Shown piece after piece: positions 9,304 through 18,657 of a DNA stretch of 64,000 nucleotides. Source of the stretch: DASUBN01 sp036000105 (GTDB lineage Bacteria > Pseudomonadota > Gammaproteobacteria > Natronospirales > REEB76); assembly GCA_036000105.1 (NCBI GenBank), contig DASYGE010000006.1, forward strand, positions 62,001 to 126,000. The letters are read 5' to 3'. Below the pieces are notes generated by a model. The model was not told the origin of the DNA, made no database searches, and saw only the letters and a program-made list of their open reading frames with translations. The position numbers and the translations under genes were made by a program. Position 1 is the first letter of the stretch, and every line of letters begins with the position of its first letter.

Positions 9304-9333
9304 TGTACAACCGCGCAGCCCGGCGGTCATAAT
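9304..9333 (+). promoter_or_regulatory. Candidate promoter for miaB
   Basis: TGTACA (9304-9309) and CATAAT (9328-9333) are spaced by 18 bp, 24 bp upstream of the preferred miaB ATG. The position between the end of the polysaccharide locus and the start of the housekeeping operon is right for a new transcription unit. Based on hexamer match only. Confidence 0.3.
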
Positions 9334-9357
9334 ATGCATGTATCCCGGTCATCCATC

Positions 9358-10725
9358 ATGAACGCACGCGTCTATATAAAGACCTTCGGTTGCCAGATGA
9401 ACGAGTACGATTCCGCCAAGATGGCTGAAGTGCTCGCGACCTCCCATGGCTACGTGCCGGTGGAGCAACCGGAGGAGGCGGACGTGATCCTGCTCAACAC
9501 CTGCTCGGTGCGTGAGAAGGCCCAGGAGAAAGTGTTCTCCCAGCTCGGCCTGTGGCGCGCGCTCAAGGACAGGCACCCGGGGCTCCTGATCGGCGTCGGC
9601 GGTTGTGTGGCAAGCCAGGAAGGCGCCGGCATCGTGAAGCGCGCACCTTATGTCGATCTGGTGTTCGGTCCCCAGACCCTGCACCGGCTTCCCGAGATGC
9701 TGGAGGAGACCCGCCGCACCCATAGACCCGTGGTGGACGTATCTTTCCCCGAGATCGAGAAGTTCGACCGACTGCCACCGCCCCGTGCCGAAGGTGCCAC
9801 CGCCTTCGTCTCCATCATGGAAGGCTGCAGCAAGTACTGCAGCTTCTGCGTGGTCCCCTACACCCGCGGCGAGGAGGTCAACCGCCCATTCGATGACGTG
9901 ATCGCCGAGATCGCGGAACTCTCGGAGCAGGGTGTGAAGGAAGTGACACTGCTCGGCCAGAACGTCAATGCTTACCGCGGCCCCATGCATGACGGACGCG
10001 TGGCGGATCTCGCGCTGCTCATCGAATACGCCGCGGCCCTGGATGGCATCGAGCGCATACGCTTCACCACCTCCCATCCCCTGGAGTTCTCCGGGCGTCT
10101 GATAGAGGCATATGCCTCCATACCGAAGCTCGCCAATTACCTGCACCTGCCGGTGCAGAGCGGGTCGGACCGCATCCTCGCCGCCATGAAGCGCGGACAT
10201 ACGGCGCTGGAGTACAAGGCCAAGATCCGTCGCCTGCGGGAAGTGCGACCGGATATCAGCCTGTCCACGGATTTCATCGTGGGTTTCCCCGGCGAGACCG
10301 AGCGGGATTTCGCGGACAGCCTGAAGCTCATTGAGGAAGTGCGTTTCGATCAGGCCTTCAGTTTCATCTACAGCCGTCGCCCCGGTACACCCGCCGCCGG
10401 TTACGCGGACGATGTGAGCCACGCGGAGAAAGTGCGTCGTCTCGGGATCCTGCAGGCTAGCATCCATGCCAATGACCAGGCCTACATGCAGGCGCGGGTC
10501 GGCCGCCGGGAGCGCGTGCTGGTGGAGAGGATCTCCGAGCGGGATGCGGGTGAGGTTGCGGGCAAGACCGAGTGCAACCGCTGGCTGAACTTCCCGGGTG
10601 ATGCACGCCTCATGGGCCGCTTCGTGGACGTGACCGTAACCCAAGCCATGGCCAATTCCTACCGCGGCCGCTTGGTGCGGGGTGCGGCGCGGACAGAGGC
10701 GGCGGCGTCAGCCGCTGTGGACTGA
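9358..10725 (+). CDS. miaB: tRNA-2-methylthio-N6-dimethylallyladenosine synthase MiaB
   Basis: A 455-residue methylthiotransferase that converts i6A37 to ms2i6A37 in tRNAs reading UNN codons. The ATG at 9358 aligns with the family N-terminus (ARVYIKTFGCQMNEYDSAKM); an open frame extends upstream to 9256 but that part is unlike the family. The UPF0004 domain uses Cys12 plus the cysteines in NTCSVRE and GGCVASQ for the auxiliary 4Fe-4S cluster. The radical-SAM cluster is Cys157, Cys161, Cys164 (GCSKYCSFCVVPYTRG). A TRAM domain ends the protein (VDVTVTQAMANSYRGRLV). It heads the miaB-ybeZ-ybeY-corC-lnt run. Confidence 0.95.
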   Translation: MNARVYIKTFGCQMNEYDSAKMAEVLATSHGYVPVEQPEEADVILLNTCSVREKAQEKVFSQLGLWRALKDRHPGLLIGVGGCVASQEGAGIVKRAPYVDLVFGPQTLHRLPEMLEETRRTHRPVVDVSFPEIEKFDRLPPPRAEGATAFVSIMEGCSKYCSFCVVPYTRGEEVNRPFDDVIAEIAELSEQGVKEVTLLGQNVNAYRGPMHDGRVADLALLIEYAAALDGIERIRFTTSHPLEFSGRLIEAYASIPKLANYLHLPVQSGSDRILAAMKRGHTALEYKAKIRRLREVRPDISLSTDFIVGFPGETERDFADSLKLIEEVRFDQAFSFIYSRRPGTPAAGYADDVSHAEKVRRLGILQASIHANDQAYMQARVGRRERVLVERISERDAGEVAGKTECNRWLNFPGDARLMGRFVDVTVTQAMANSYRGRLVRGAARTEAAASAAVD

Positions 10726-10732
10726 GACGAGC

Positions 10733-11713
10733 TTGTCCACCCCCGACCTTCCCGCCTCCGTGGATTTTGTGCTGGAGCCGTCGGATAACGCACGCCTCGC
10801 GAATCTCTGCGGCCAGTTCGATGAGCACCTGCGTCAACTAGAACAGCGACTGGGCATAGAGATCAACAACAACGGCAACCGCTTCCGGGTCATCGGCCCG
10901 CCGGACACCGCCAAGGCCGCCGCGGGGCTCCTCAAGGAACTGTACGCGGCCACGGCCACCGAGCGCATCAGCAAGGAGACGGTGCACCTGAGCCTCCAGC
11001 AGGCGGACCTCGCGGCACGAGCGGCAAGCCCGCCTGCAGAGGATGGCAGCACCGAGGTGGCCATCGACACCAAGCAGGGGCGCATCCGCGGGCGTGGCCC
11101 GAACCAGCGCCGCTATCTGCAGAACATCATGGGCCATGACCTCAACTTCGGCATCGGTCCGGCCGGCACCGGCAAGACTTATCTCGCGGTGGCGAGCGCG
11201 GTGACGGCCCTCAACCGCGACGAGGTGCGCCGGCTGGTGCTGGTGCGCCCAGCGGTGGAGGCGGGTGAGCGCCTAGGCTTCCTGCCGGGTGATCTGGCCC
11301 AGAAGGTGGACCCTTATCTACGACCCATCTATGACGCACTCTACGAGATGCTGGGCTTCGAGCGGGTCACCCGCCTCATGGAGCGGGGCGTGATCGAGGT
11401 GGCGCCTCTCGCGTTCATGCGTGGCCGCACTCTGAACGAGTCCTTCATCATCCTGGACGAAGCCCAGAACACCACCATCGAGCAGATGAAGATGTTCCTG
11501 ACCCGCATCGGCTTCGGCTCCCGCACCGTGGTGACCGGCGACATCACCCAGGTGGACCTGCCGCGGGTGCAGCGCTCAGGTCTAAGGGACGCGGTGGAAC
11601 TCCTGCGCGACATGCCCGGCGTGAGTTTCACTTTCTTTACCGCCGCCGACGTGGTGCGTCACCCACTGGTACAGCGCATCGTCACCGCCTACGAGCGGCG
11701 CGATGGCGAGTGA
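10733..11713 (+). CDS. ybeZ: PhoH-like ATPase YbeZ
   Basis: A PhoH-family P-loop ATPase. An N-terminal KH-like region (about residues 15-90) precedes Walker A GPAGTGKTYLAV, Walker B FIILDEAQNTT, and VVTGDITQVDLP. No ATG lies near the family N-terminus. A TTG at 10733, 7 nt after the miaB stop, gives 326 residues and is preferred; a GTG at 10682 inside miaB would add 17 odd residues. In Enterobacteria YbeZ works with the rRNA endonuclease YbeY, whose gene overlaps this one by 11 bp. The exact role is unsettled; the family assignment is firm. Confidence 0.9.
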   Translation: MSTPDLPASVDFVLEPSDNARLANLCGQFDEHLRQLEQRLGIEINNNGNRFRVIGPPDTAKAAAGLLKELYAATATERISKETVHLSLQQADLAARAASPPAEDGSTEVAIDTKQGRIRGRGPNQRRYLQNIMGHDLNFGIGPAGTGKTYLAVASAVTALNRDEVRRLVLVRPAVEAGERLGFLPGDLAQKVDPYLRPIYDALYEMLGFERVTRLMERGVIEVAPLAFMRGRTLNESFIILDEAQNTTIEQMKMFLTRIGFGSRTVVTGDITQVDLPRVQRSGLRDAVELLRDMPGVSFTFFTAADVVRHPLVQRIVTAYERRDGE

Positions 11714-12167
11714 GGGCGTGGTCCTGAGCGTGGAGAACGCGAGCCGGGAATCCGGAGTCCCCGCCGAGGCCGATCTCCGTCGCTGGGTGGATGCCGCCCT
11801 GGCGGGCCGGCGGGCGGAAGCGGAGCTTTCCATCCGCATCGTGGACGAGGTGGAAGGTGCGGCGCTCAATGCCACCTACCGACACAAGCAGGGTGCCACC
11901 AACGTGCTGTCTTTCGCGGCGGAGTTGCCGGCTGGGGTGCCGCTGCCGATGCTGGGCGATCTCGTGATCTGCGCACCGGTGGTGGTCCGGGAGGCCCGGG
12001 AGCAGGGCAAACCGGCCGAGGCCCATTGGGCCCATCTCGTGGTACACGGCTGCCTGCACCTGCTGGATTTCGACCATGAGACCGAGATACAGGCAGCGGA
12101 GATGGAGTCCCTGGAAAGAAATATCCTGGCCGGCATGGGCTATCCGGACCCTTATACGCCGCGCTGA
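11703..12167 (+). CDS. ybeY: Endoribonuclease YbeY (16S rRNA maturation)
   Basis: A 154-residue UPF0054 metalloprotein. The zinc-binding motif H-x3-H-x5-H is present in LVVHGCLHLLDFDHE near residues 114-126, and NATYRHKQGATNVLSF is the conserved middle stretch. The family acts in 16S rRNA 3'-end maturation and late 70S quality control. Its start lies inside the 3' end of ybeZ, giving translational coupling. Length is normal for the family. Confidence 0.93.
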   Translation: MASEGVVLSVENASRESGVPAEADLRRWVDAALAGRRAEAELSIRIVDEVEGAALNATYRHKQGATNVLSFAAELPAGVPLPMLGDLVICAPVVVREAREQGKPAEAHWAHLVVHGCLHLLDFDHETEIQAAEMESLERNILAGMGYPDPYTPR

Positions 12168-12238
12168 CCGGATGGCGCTTTTACTGGGGCTCTCCCAACC
12201 GGTACACTGCCTTTTCGACACCCTTCGATGGCTGTTTG

Positions 12239-13117
12239 ATGCCCAACGATCCGCACAGTAGTCGCGGCCCCGGCCTGCGCGCCTGGTTCGAGCGACTGAG
12301 CCAGGCCTTGAGCGGCGAACCCAGGGACCGGGAAGAGCTCCTGGAGCTGCTGAACGACGCCCACGAGCGCAACCTGTTCGATGCCGACGCCCAGACCATG
12401 CTGGAAGGGGTCCTGCAGGTGGCGGACATGCAGGTGCGGGACGTGATGATCCCGCGCGCCCAGATGGTGGCCCTGGAGAAGGAGGCCACCCTTGAGGAGG
12501 CGCTCGGCGTAGTCAGCGAGTCCGGCCATTCGCGCTTCCCGGTAGTGGGCGAGAACCGTGACGAGGTCATCGGCATCGTGCTGGCCAAGGATCTGCTCAA
12601 CCATTTCGTCGAGGATGGCGACGCCCCGTTCAACCTCCGCGAATACCTCAGGCCGGCGCCCTTCGTGCCGGAGAGCATGCGGCTCAACATCCTCTTGAAG
12701 AAGTTCCGCGCCAGCCGCAACCACATGGCCATCGTGGCCGACGAGTACGGCGGCGTGGCCGGGCTCGTGACCATCGAAGACGTGCTGGAGCAGATCGTCG
12801 GCGACATCGACGACGAATACGACGTGGACGACGAAGCCCGCATCCTCAAGCACACCGATACGCGCTACACCGTCAAGGCGCTCACCCCGGTGGAGGACTT
12901 CAACGAATATTTCGCCACCCGCTTCAGCGACGAAGAGTTCGAGACCGTGGGCGGTCTCGTGACCCATGCCTTCGGCCATCTGCCGAAGCGCGGGGAGAAG
13001 ACCGAGTTCGGCGGCTTCCGCTTCAAGGTGCTCCGCGCCGACAGCCGCCGACTGCATCTCCTGGAAGTGCTGCGCAAGGCGCCCGGCACTTCCGGCAGTC
13101 CATCCAAATCCGCATGA
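12239..13117 (+). CDS. corC: CorC/HlyC-type CBS-domain protein (YbeX)
   Basis: A 292-residue soluble protein: two CBS domains (about residues 70-190; VRDVMIPRAQMVALE, GHSRFPVV, DEYGGVAGLVTIEDVLEQIVG split as DEYGGVAGLV and TIEDVLEQIVG) and a C-terminal CorC/HlyC domain (GGLVTHAFGHLPKRGE). It lacks the DUF21 membrane domain, as E. coli YbeX does. The ATG at 12239 is preferred over the TTG directly before it. Often annotated as Mg/Co efflux; evidence for a ribosome-linked role comes from its fixed neighbourhood with ybeZ and ybeY. Confidence 0.9.
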   Translation: MPNDPHSSRGPGLRAWFERLSQALSGEPRDREELLELLNDAHERNLFDADAQTMLEGVLQVADMQVRDVMIPRAQMVALEKEATLEEALGVVSESGHSRFPVVGENRDEVIGIVLAKDLLNHFVEDGDAPFNLREYLRPAPFVPESMRLNILLKKFRASRNHMAIVADEYGGVAGLVTIEDVLEQIVGDIDDEYDVDDEARILKHTDTRYTVKALTPVEDFNEYFATRFSDEEFETVGGLVTHAFGHLPKRGEKTEFGGFRFKVLRADSRRLHLLEVLRKAPGTSGSPSKSA

Positions 13118-14667
13118 ACGCAGCGCTGCGGGAGATCCGCCGGGTATATACGGTGGCGGCGGCGTTGCGCACCGGTATCTACGGCGATCTCGCAGCGGCG
13201 TCGCTGGGCGGGCTCCTGGTGCTGGCCTTCGCTCCCTACGGCTGTTATCTGCTCGCGGTGCTGGCACCCGCGGGGCTCCTCTGGCTCATCGCGCCCTTGA
13301 GCTGGCGCCGGGCGGCCTTGCGGGGCTTCCTGTTCGGCGCCGCTGAGTTCCTCTGCGGTGTCCATTGGATATACATAAGCCTGCATGGCATGGGCGGCGT
13401 GTCGGCGCCCGTGGCGTCGCTCATGCTGCTCATGCTGGTGGCGGTCATGGCCTGCTACAGCGCCGCTGCCTGTGGTCTCACGGCGGCCGGGGCCCCCGCC
13501 GCCAGTTGGCGCCGCCGACTGCTGTTGTTCCCCGCCGCCTGGACCCTGATGGAATGGGTACGTGGTTGGTTCCTGACCGGTTTCCCCTGGCTGAACCTGG
13601 GTTACAGCCAGGTGGATAGCCCGCTCAGGGGCTATGCGCCGGTCTGGGGTGTGTATGGTGTGACTTTCTGCGTGGTCTTGAGCGCAGGCCTGCTGCTCTG
13701 CGCCGCGGATCCGTCAGGCGCTTTGCGCAAGCGCGCTGCTGCCTTGGGTGCGCTGCTGATCCTGTGGGTGATAGGCGCGTCGTTCGCCACGATCCATTGG
13801 ACCCATGCCGTGGGGGCGCCGTTCCGCGTCAGCCTGGTGCAGGGCAACATCGCCCAGGACGACAAGTGGCAGCCGGAATATTTCGAACCTACCCTCGACA
13901 TGTACCGGAATCTTACCGAGCAGCATTGGGACAGCCGGCTCGTGATCTGGCCGGAGGCGGCGGTGCCGGCCTACGAGGACGAAGTGAAACTGAGTTACCT
14001 GGATCCCCTGGAGGCGGAGGCTCAGAAGCACGGCACCGATATACTGCTCGGTATCCCCACCTACGATCCGGCCGGCGATCACTACTACAACAGCGTCATC
14101 AGCCTGGGGAAGAACGACGGGGAATACCACAAGCGGCACCTGGTGCCTTTCGGCGAGAACTTCGAGTTCCTGCCGGCCTGGATACGCTCCCTGCTGCGTT
14201 CCATGGATCTGCCCTATTCGAGTTTCACCCCTGGGGCGACGGACCAGCCTCTGCTCGAAGCCGCTGGTTACCCGGTGGGCGTGTCCATATGTTACGAGGA
14301 CGCCTACGGAAATGAGATAATGCGTGCCCTCCCTCAAGCGGCTTTCCTCGTGAATGTCAGCAACGACGGCTGGTTCGGCGATTCCATCGCCCTGCCGCAG
14401 CATCTCGAGATTGCGCGCATGGGTGCGCTGGAAGCCGGCCGCTATCTGCTGCGCACCACCAACACGGGTATCACCGCCATCGTGGATGCGGGTGGCCATG
14501 TGGTCTCGACGGCGCCCGTCGGCGAGGAGAGCGTGCTGAGCGGCGACATCGAACCTAGAGGCGGTGCGACACCCGCATCCCTCTGGGGCGATGCCCCGGC
14601 GCCAGGCCTCTCATTCCTGATGCTGGCGGGCTTCGCTTGGCGGAGACGCCGGAAGGCTGACACCTGA
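13114..14667 (+). CDS. lnt: Apolipoprotein N-acyltransferase Lnt
   Basis: A 517-residue inner-membrane enzyme that N-acylates the lipoprotein amino-terminal Cys, the last step of lipoprotein maturation. The first half is hydrophobic with several membrane helices; the second half is a nitrilase-fold periplasmic domain with catalytic Glu281 (WPEAAVPAY), Lys340 (KRHLVPFGEN) and Cys393 (SICYEDAYG). The start overlaps the corC stop (ATGA). It ends at TGATG, where a relic open frame begins. Confidence 0.95.
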   Translation: MNAALREIRRVYTVAAALRTGIYGDLAAASLGGLLVLAFAPYGCYLLAVLAPAGLLWLIAPLSWRRAALRGFLFGAAEFLCGVHWIYISLHGMGGVSAPVASLMLLMLVAVMACYSAAACGLTAAGAPAASWRRRLLLFPAAWTLMEWVRGWFLTGFPWLNLGYSQVDSPLRGYAPVWGVYGVTFCVVLSAGLLLCAADPSGALRKRAAALGALLILWVIGASFATIHWTHAVGAPFRVSLVQGNIAQDDKWQPEYFEPTLDMYRNLTEQHWDSRLVIWPEAAVPAYEDEVKLSYLDPLEAEAQKHGTDILLGIPTYDPAGDHYYNSVISLGKNDGEYHKRHLVPFGENFEFLPAWIRSLLRSMDLPYSSFTPGATDQPLLEAAGYPVGVSICYEDAYGNEIMRALPQAAFLVNVSNDGWFGDSIALPQHLEIARMGALEAGRYLLRTTNTGITAIVDAGGHVVSTAPVGEESVLSGDIEPRGGATPASLWGDAPAPGLSFLMLAGFAWRRRRKADT

Positions 14668-15088
14668 TGCGTGCCGTCCGCGAGATGACCGGAGCGATGG
14701 CGATCTGGTGCGCGCGGCAGCAGGCGGAGAGTCATGCCTACCAGGCTGAGACCCGGAAGCTCGTGGCAGCGGGAGAGGCCGCCCCAGATACCACGGATTA
14801 TGACCATCCCCACAGCGATTACTTCGACGCTTTGTCGAGCCGTGGCCTCGTTGGCCTGCTGGCGCTCTTGGGCCTGCCTGGCTGTGCGCCCGGGGCATCG
14901 ACAGCCTAGACGCTCATTGCATGGGCGCTGCTCTGGGCGGACTGCTGGTGGCGGTAGGTTTTGCCATCTTCACGCTTACTGAGACTATGTTCGTCCATTC
15001 TTTGACCATAGGCTGGTATGTCATCATGACCACGATTTTCCTCGTGAATGCGGATGCCGCCGGGGGGCAGGACGTGGGCAAGCGATGA
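14667..15088 (+). pseudogene. Frameshifted C-terminal relic of an O-antigen ligase (Wzy_C)
   Basis: Two short frames together match the C-terminal part of the ligase at 7494-9284. Frame 1 (14667-14909) contains TDYDHPHSDYFDALSSRGLVG, corresponding to TFDHPHNDYLNALSGQGLIG. Frame 2, whose homology begins near 14880 and ends at 15088, contains TLTETMFVHSLTIGWYVI, corresponding to GFTETMFVHSIVMSTYGI. One frame change, between about 14870 and 14900, separates them, and the N-terminal three quarters of the gene is absent. It sits between lnt (TGATG overlap) and leuS (ATGATG overlap). Translation of the fragments is possible but function is unlikely. Confidence 0.8.
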
Positions 15089-17679
15089 TGCAGGACATCT
15101 ATCAGCCCACAGTGGTGGAAGCCGCAGCCCAGGCTTTGTGGGAACGCGATGGGGCTGCGCGTTCCTCGGAGCAGGCGCCGGGTCAGAAGTACTATTGCCT
15201 GTGCATGCTGCCCTATCCCAGCGGTCGCTTGCATATGGGTCACGTGCGCAACTACACCATCGGCGACGTCATCACCCGTTATCAGCGCATGAATGGGCGC
15301 AACGTGCTCCAGCCCATGGGCTGGGACGCCTTCGGCCTGCCGGCGGAGAACGCCGCCATCAAGAACCGTGTGCCGCCGGCGAAATGGACCTACGACAACA
15401 TCGCTTACATGCGCATGCAGCTGAAGTCCCTCGGGTTCGCCATCGATTGGGAGCGCGAGGTGGCGACCTGCGAACCCAGGTATTACCGCTGGAACCAGTG
15501 GTTCTTCCTGCGCATGCTGGAGAAAGGCCTCGCCTACAAGCGCACCGCCACCGTGAACTGGGACCCGGTGGATCAGACGGTGCTCGCCAATGAGCAGGTG
15601 ATAGACGGTCGCGGCTGGCGCACCGGCGCGCTGGTCGAGAAGCGCGAGATCCCCATGTATTACCTCAAGATCACCGCCTACGCGGATGAGCTCTTGGACG
15701 CGCTGGATCATCTGCCCGGCTGGCCGGAGCGAGTCAAGCTCATGCAGGCCAACTGGATCGGCAGGAGCGAGGGTGTCGAGATTGGGTTCCCCTATGACAG
15801 CGGCGTGCTCAAGGTGTTCACCACCCGGGCGGATACCCTCATGGGCGCTACCTATGTGGCGGTGGCTGCGGAGCATCCGCTGGCCCTGAAGGCGGCGGCC
15901 CAGGATCCGAAGATAGCCGCGTTCGTGGAGGAATGCCGCAAGGGCGGCGTGACCGAGGCGGAACTCGCCACCCAGGAGAAGAAGGGCATCGCCACTACCA
16001 TGCGTGTGCAACATCCCCTCACCGGAGAGGCTTTGCCCCTGTGGGTGGCGAACTACGTGCTCATGAGTTACGGCGAGGGCGCGGTGATGGCCGTGCCGGC
16101 CCACGACGAGCGCGACTTCGAGTTCGCAAAGAAATACGGTCTGCCCCTAAAAGTGGTGGTGCGCGTTCCGGGCGGCGCTGCAGAAGATGCGCGCAGCATG
16201 GCGCAGCCCGTCATCAGCAAGGACGTGGTGTTGTGCGATTCCGGTAAATATGATGGCCTGGATTACCAGGCAGGCGTGGATGCCATCGCTACGGATCTCG
16301 CCGCCAAGAGCCTGGGGCAGAAGCGGGTCCAGTACCGGCTGCGCGACTGGGGTATATCCCGTCAGCGTTATTGGGGTTGCCCCATCCCCATCATCCACTG
16401 TCCCGATTGCGGCGATGTGCCGGTGCCGGACAAGGATCTGCCGGTGGTGTTGCCGGAGGATCTGGCGCCGGACGGCAGTGGTAATCCGCTCGCCAAGTAT
16501 AAGGCGTTCGTGGACTGCGCCTGCCCGAAGTGCGGCAAGCCGGCGCGGCGTGAGACCGATACCATGGATACCTTCGTGGACTCGTCCTGGTACTACATGC
16601 GCTACGCCTGCAGTGATAACGATGCGGCCATGGTGGACGGACGCGTGGACTATTGGCTGCCGGTGGATCAGTACATCGGCGGCATCGAACACGCGATCCT
16701 GCATCTCCTGTACTCGCGCTTCTGGACCAAAGCTATGCGCGACATGCAGTTGCTCAAGTTCGACGAGCCGTTCACCAACCTTTTGACCCAGGGCATGGTG
16801 CTGAACCACATCTTCCTGCGCAAGACCGCGGCGGGCGCGCTCGATTACTACAGCCCCACCGAGGTGGAGCTGAAGCATGACGCCGATGGTCGCGTCAGCG
16901 CCGCAGTCCTCAAGGTGGATGGGAAACCGGTGCAGTACGAAGGCTTGGGCACTATGTCGAAGTCCAAGAACAACGGCGTGGATCCCCAGGCCCTGGTGGA
17001 ACGCTACGGCGCCGACACCGTGCGCCTGTTCATGATGTTCGCAGCACCACCGGAGCTGACCCTGGAATGGTCCGAGGCGGGAGTGGAAGGGGCGCAGCGC
17101 TTCCTCAAGCGTCTGTGGAAAGCCATAAGCGAACATGTGAACACTGGCCCCGCGCCGGCATTGGATACGGCGGCGCTGAGCCCTGGACAGCGTGTGCTAC
17201 GGCGCCAGGTGCATGAGACCATCGTGAAAGTGGGTGACGATATCGGCCGGCGTTATACCTTCAATACCGCCATCGCCGCGATCATGGAACTCCTGAATGC
17301 GGTCACCCGGACGGAGAACATCACGCCCCAAGACAGGGCGGTGAAGCAGGAGGCCTATACGGCCATCACGCTCCTGCTCAGCCCCATGGTGCCGCATGTC
17401 TGTGAGAGCCTGTGGACCGCCTTGGGGCAACCGGGCTCGCTGATCGCGGCCCGCTGGCCAGCTGCCGATGCCGGCGCTCTCAAGCGTGACAGCCTCGAAC
17501 TCGTGGTGCAGGTGAACGGCAAGCTGCGCGGCAGCATCAGTGTGCCGGTGGATGCCGGCCGCGAACAGGTGGAACAGGCTGCCCTCAGTGAACCTTCCGT
17601 GCAGCCGTTTGTCCAAGGTAAGACGGTGCGCAAGATAGTCGTGGTGCCGGGCAGGCTGGTGAACGTGGTGGTGGCGTGA
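15085..17679 (+). CDS. leuS: Leucyl-tRNA synthetase
   Basis: An 864-residue class Ia synthetase. The HIGH motif is HMGH in YPSGRLHMGHVRNYTIGD, the KMSKS loop is TMSKSKNNGVDP (Met624), and the CP1 editing region is represented by TRADTLMGATYVAVA and AHDERDFEFAKKYG. Length agrees with E. coli LeuRS (860). The ATG overlaps the stop of the upstream ligase relic. It leads the conserved leuS-lptE-holA block, which here is interrupted after lptE. Confidence 0.97.
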   Translation: MMQDIYQPTVVEAAAQALWERDGAARSSEQAPGQKYYCLCMLPYPSGRLHMGHVRNYTIGDVITRYQRMNGRNVLQPMGWDAFGLPAENAAIKNRVPPAKWTYDNIAYMRMQLKSLGFAIDWEREVATCEPRYYRWNQWFFLRMLEKGLAYKRTATVNWDPVDQTVLANEQVIDGRGWRTGALVEKREIPMYYLKITAYADELLDALDHLPGWPERVKLMQANWIGRSEGVEIGFPYDSGVLKVFTTRADTLMGATYVAVAAEHPLALKAAAQDPKIAAFVEECRKGGVTEAELATQEKKGIATTMRVQHPLTGEALPLWVANYVLMSYGEGAVMAVPAHDERDFEFAKKYGLPLKVVVRVPGGAAEDARSMAQPVISKDVVLCDSGKYDGLDYQAGVDAIATDLAAKSLGQKRVQYRLRDWGISRQRYWGCPIPIIHCPDCGDVPVPDKDLPVVLPEDLAPDGSGNPLAKYKAFVDCACPKCGKPARRETDTMDTFVDSSWYYMRYACSDNDAAMVDGRVDYWLPVDQYIGGIEHAILHLLYSRFWTKAMRDMQLLKFDEPFTNLLTQGMVLNHIFLRKTAAGALDYYSPTEVELKHDADGRVSAAVLKVDGKPVQYEGLGTMSKSKNNGVDPQALVERYGADTVRLFMMFAAPPELTLEWSEAGVEGAQRFLKRLWKAISEHVNTGPAPALDTAALSPGQRVLRRQVHETIVKVGDDIGRRYTFNTAIAAIMELLNAVTRTENITPQDRAVKQEAYTAITLLLSPMVPHVCESLWTALGQPGSLIAARWPAADAGALKRDSLELVVQVNGKLRGSISVPVDAGREQVEQAALSEPSVQPFVQGKTVRKIVVVPGRLVNVVVA

Positions 17680-18257
17680 TGCATTTGCGCTACAAGCTCA
17701 TGGCCTGGGTCGCGCTCTTGGGGTTGCTCAGTGCCTGCGGCTTTCATTTGCGCCGGGCCCCGGATCTGCCCCCTCAGATGCGGACCATATACGTAAGCGG
17801 TAACAAGGGAAGCGATCTGGTCCGCTACCTGCGTCGTAACCTTGCGACCGATAGCACCAAAATCGTCGATGACCCGAGCCTTGCTTCATCGACCTTGGAC
17901 ATAATTGGCGTCAGTCAGAGGAGCAGCCTGTTGGCCATCAATAGCTCTGGCCAGCCGTTGGAGTACAAGGTCTTCTATCAAGTGGAGTTTTCGCTGCTGG
18001 TGGGCAATACGATGCTCATCGAACCCCAGACTCTCGTACTCACACGCACCTACAACTACAATATAACGGATGCGATAGGCAACCAGGAGCAGGAAGAAAA
18101 CCTGTACGGTGCGATGGCGGTAGATATGGCGCAACTCATCGTGTTCCGCATCCAGGCGGCTGCCAGGGCGGCGACCCGACCACCGGTCACAGCTGCCGCT
18201 CCCGTCAAGGCGACGGTGCTGGCACCGGCCTCCGCCACCCGAACGTCCGGACACTGA
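17679..18257 (+). CDS. lptE: LPS-assembly lipoprotein LptE
   Basis: A 192-residue outer-membrane lipoprotein. The signal peptide ends in the lipobox LLSAC, followed by GFHLRRAPDLPPQM, the conserved LptE N-terminus; LVLTRTYNYNITDAIGNQEQE matches the family middle region (quoted as LVLTRTYNYNITDAIG). LptE plugs the LptD barrel in LPS export. The ATG overlaps the leuS stop. The Ala/Pro/Thr-rich C-terminal 30 residues look like a disordered tail. Confidence 0.9.
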   Translation: MHLRYKLMAWVALLGLLSACGFHLRRAPDLPPQMRTIYVSGNKGSDLVRYLRRNLATDSTKIVDDPSLASSTLDIIGVSQRSSLLAINSSGQPLEYKVFYQVEFSLLVGNTMLIEPQTLVLTRTYNYNITDAIGNQEQEENLYGAMAVDMAQLIVFRIQAAARAATRPPVTAAAPVKATVLAPASATRTSGH

Positions 18258-18262
18258 GATAT

Positions 18263-18589
18263 ATGTCCATCAGCAAGCTACAGCGCATACGCCGCTTCAG
18301 GACGACCCGTACGGGTCGCGGCCTGTGGCTTGCGCTCGCGCTGATGTTGTTGACGGTCCAGACGGCCTTGCCTGCCCATGAGGCCAGCCATCACCTGGGG
18401 CAGGCGGACATCCTCTGCCAGTATTGCGTGCTCGGTGGGCATCTCTATAGCCTGACCAGCACGACGCCTCCGCCCTTCATCCCGCAGGTACATAGTGCCA
18501 CGCCGCAGGTCGTCTTCGCTTCTTTCGTGTTCGCGCCGTTCCCGCGCACTGTCTTCAGCCGAGGTCCTCCGTCCAGCATCGACGCCTGA
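18263..18589 (+). CDS. Small secreted Cys/His protein, putative zinc chaperone of the metal cassette
   Basis: A 108-residue protein starting 5 nt after lptE. A basic N-terminus and one hydrophobic segment (about residues 20-37) suggest an export signal or anchor. Potential metal ligands follow: His39, His43, His44, then Cys52-x2-Cys55 and His60. Short proteins of this type (DUF2946-like, sometimes annotated as zinc-uptake zinc chaperones) occur beside znu-like genes. The next three genes are metal-uptake genes, so a periplasmic metal-handling role is likely. The family call is from motif and context, not a profile match. Confidence 0.55.
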   Translation: MSISKLQRIRRFRTTRTGRGLWLALALMLLTVQTALPAHEASHHLGQADILCQYCVLGGHLYSLTSTTPPPFIPQVHSATPQVVFASFVFAPFPRTVFSRGPPSSIDA

Positions 18590-18657
18590 CAGTACTGGCT
18601 CATGCTCTTCCGTAAGGAGGCATGGGTCGCGTTGATGTGTCATGACGGAGAAATACT

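Noticed and set aside
9349..10644. 431-codon open frame antisense to miaB
   Set aside because: High-GC shadow frame rich in His, Gly, Ala and Arg; miaB on the plus strand has all catalytic motifs.
12152..13267. 371-codon open frame antisense to corC/lnt
   Set aside because: No domain, composition typical of antisense frames in GC-rich DNA, and it spans two well-supported genes.
18590..18657. Zur operator upstream of the outer-membrane barrel gene
   Set aside because: No palindromic AT-rich Zur-like box is visible here or before 18263; the search was by eye only.
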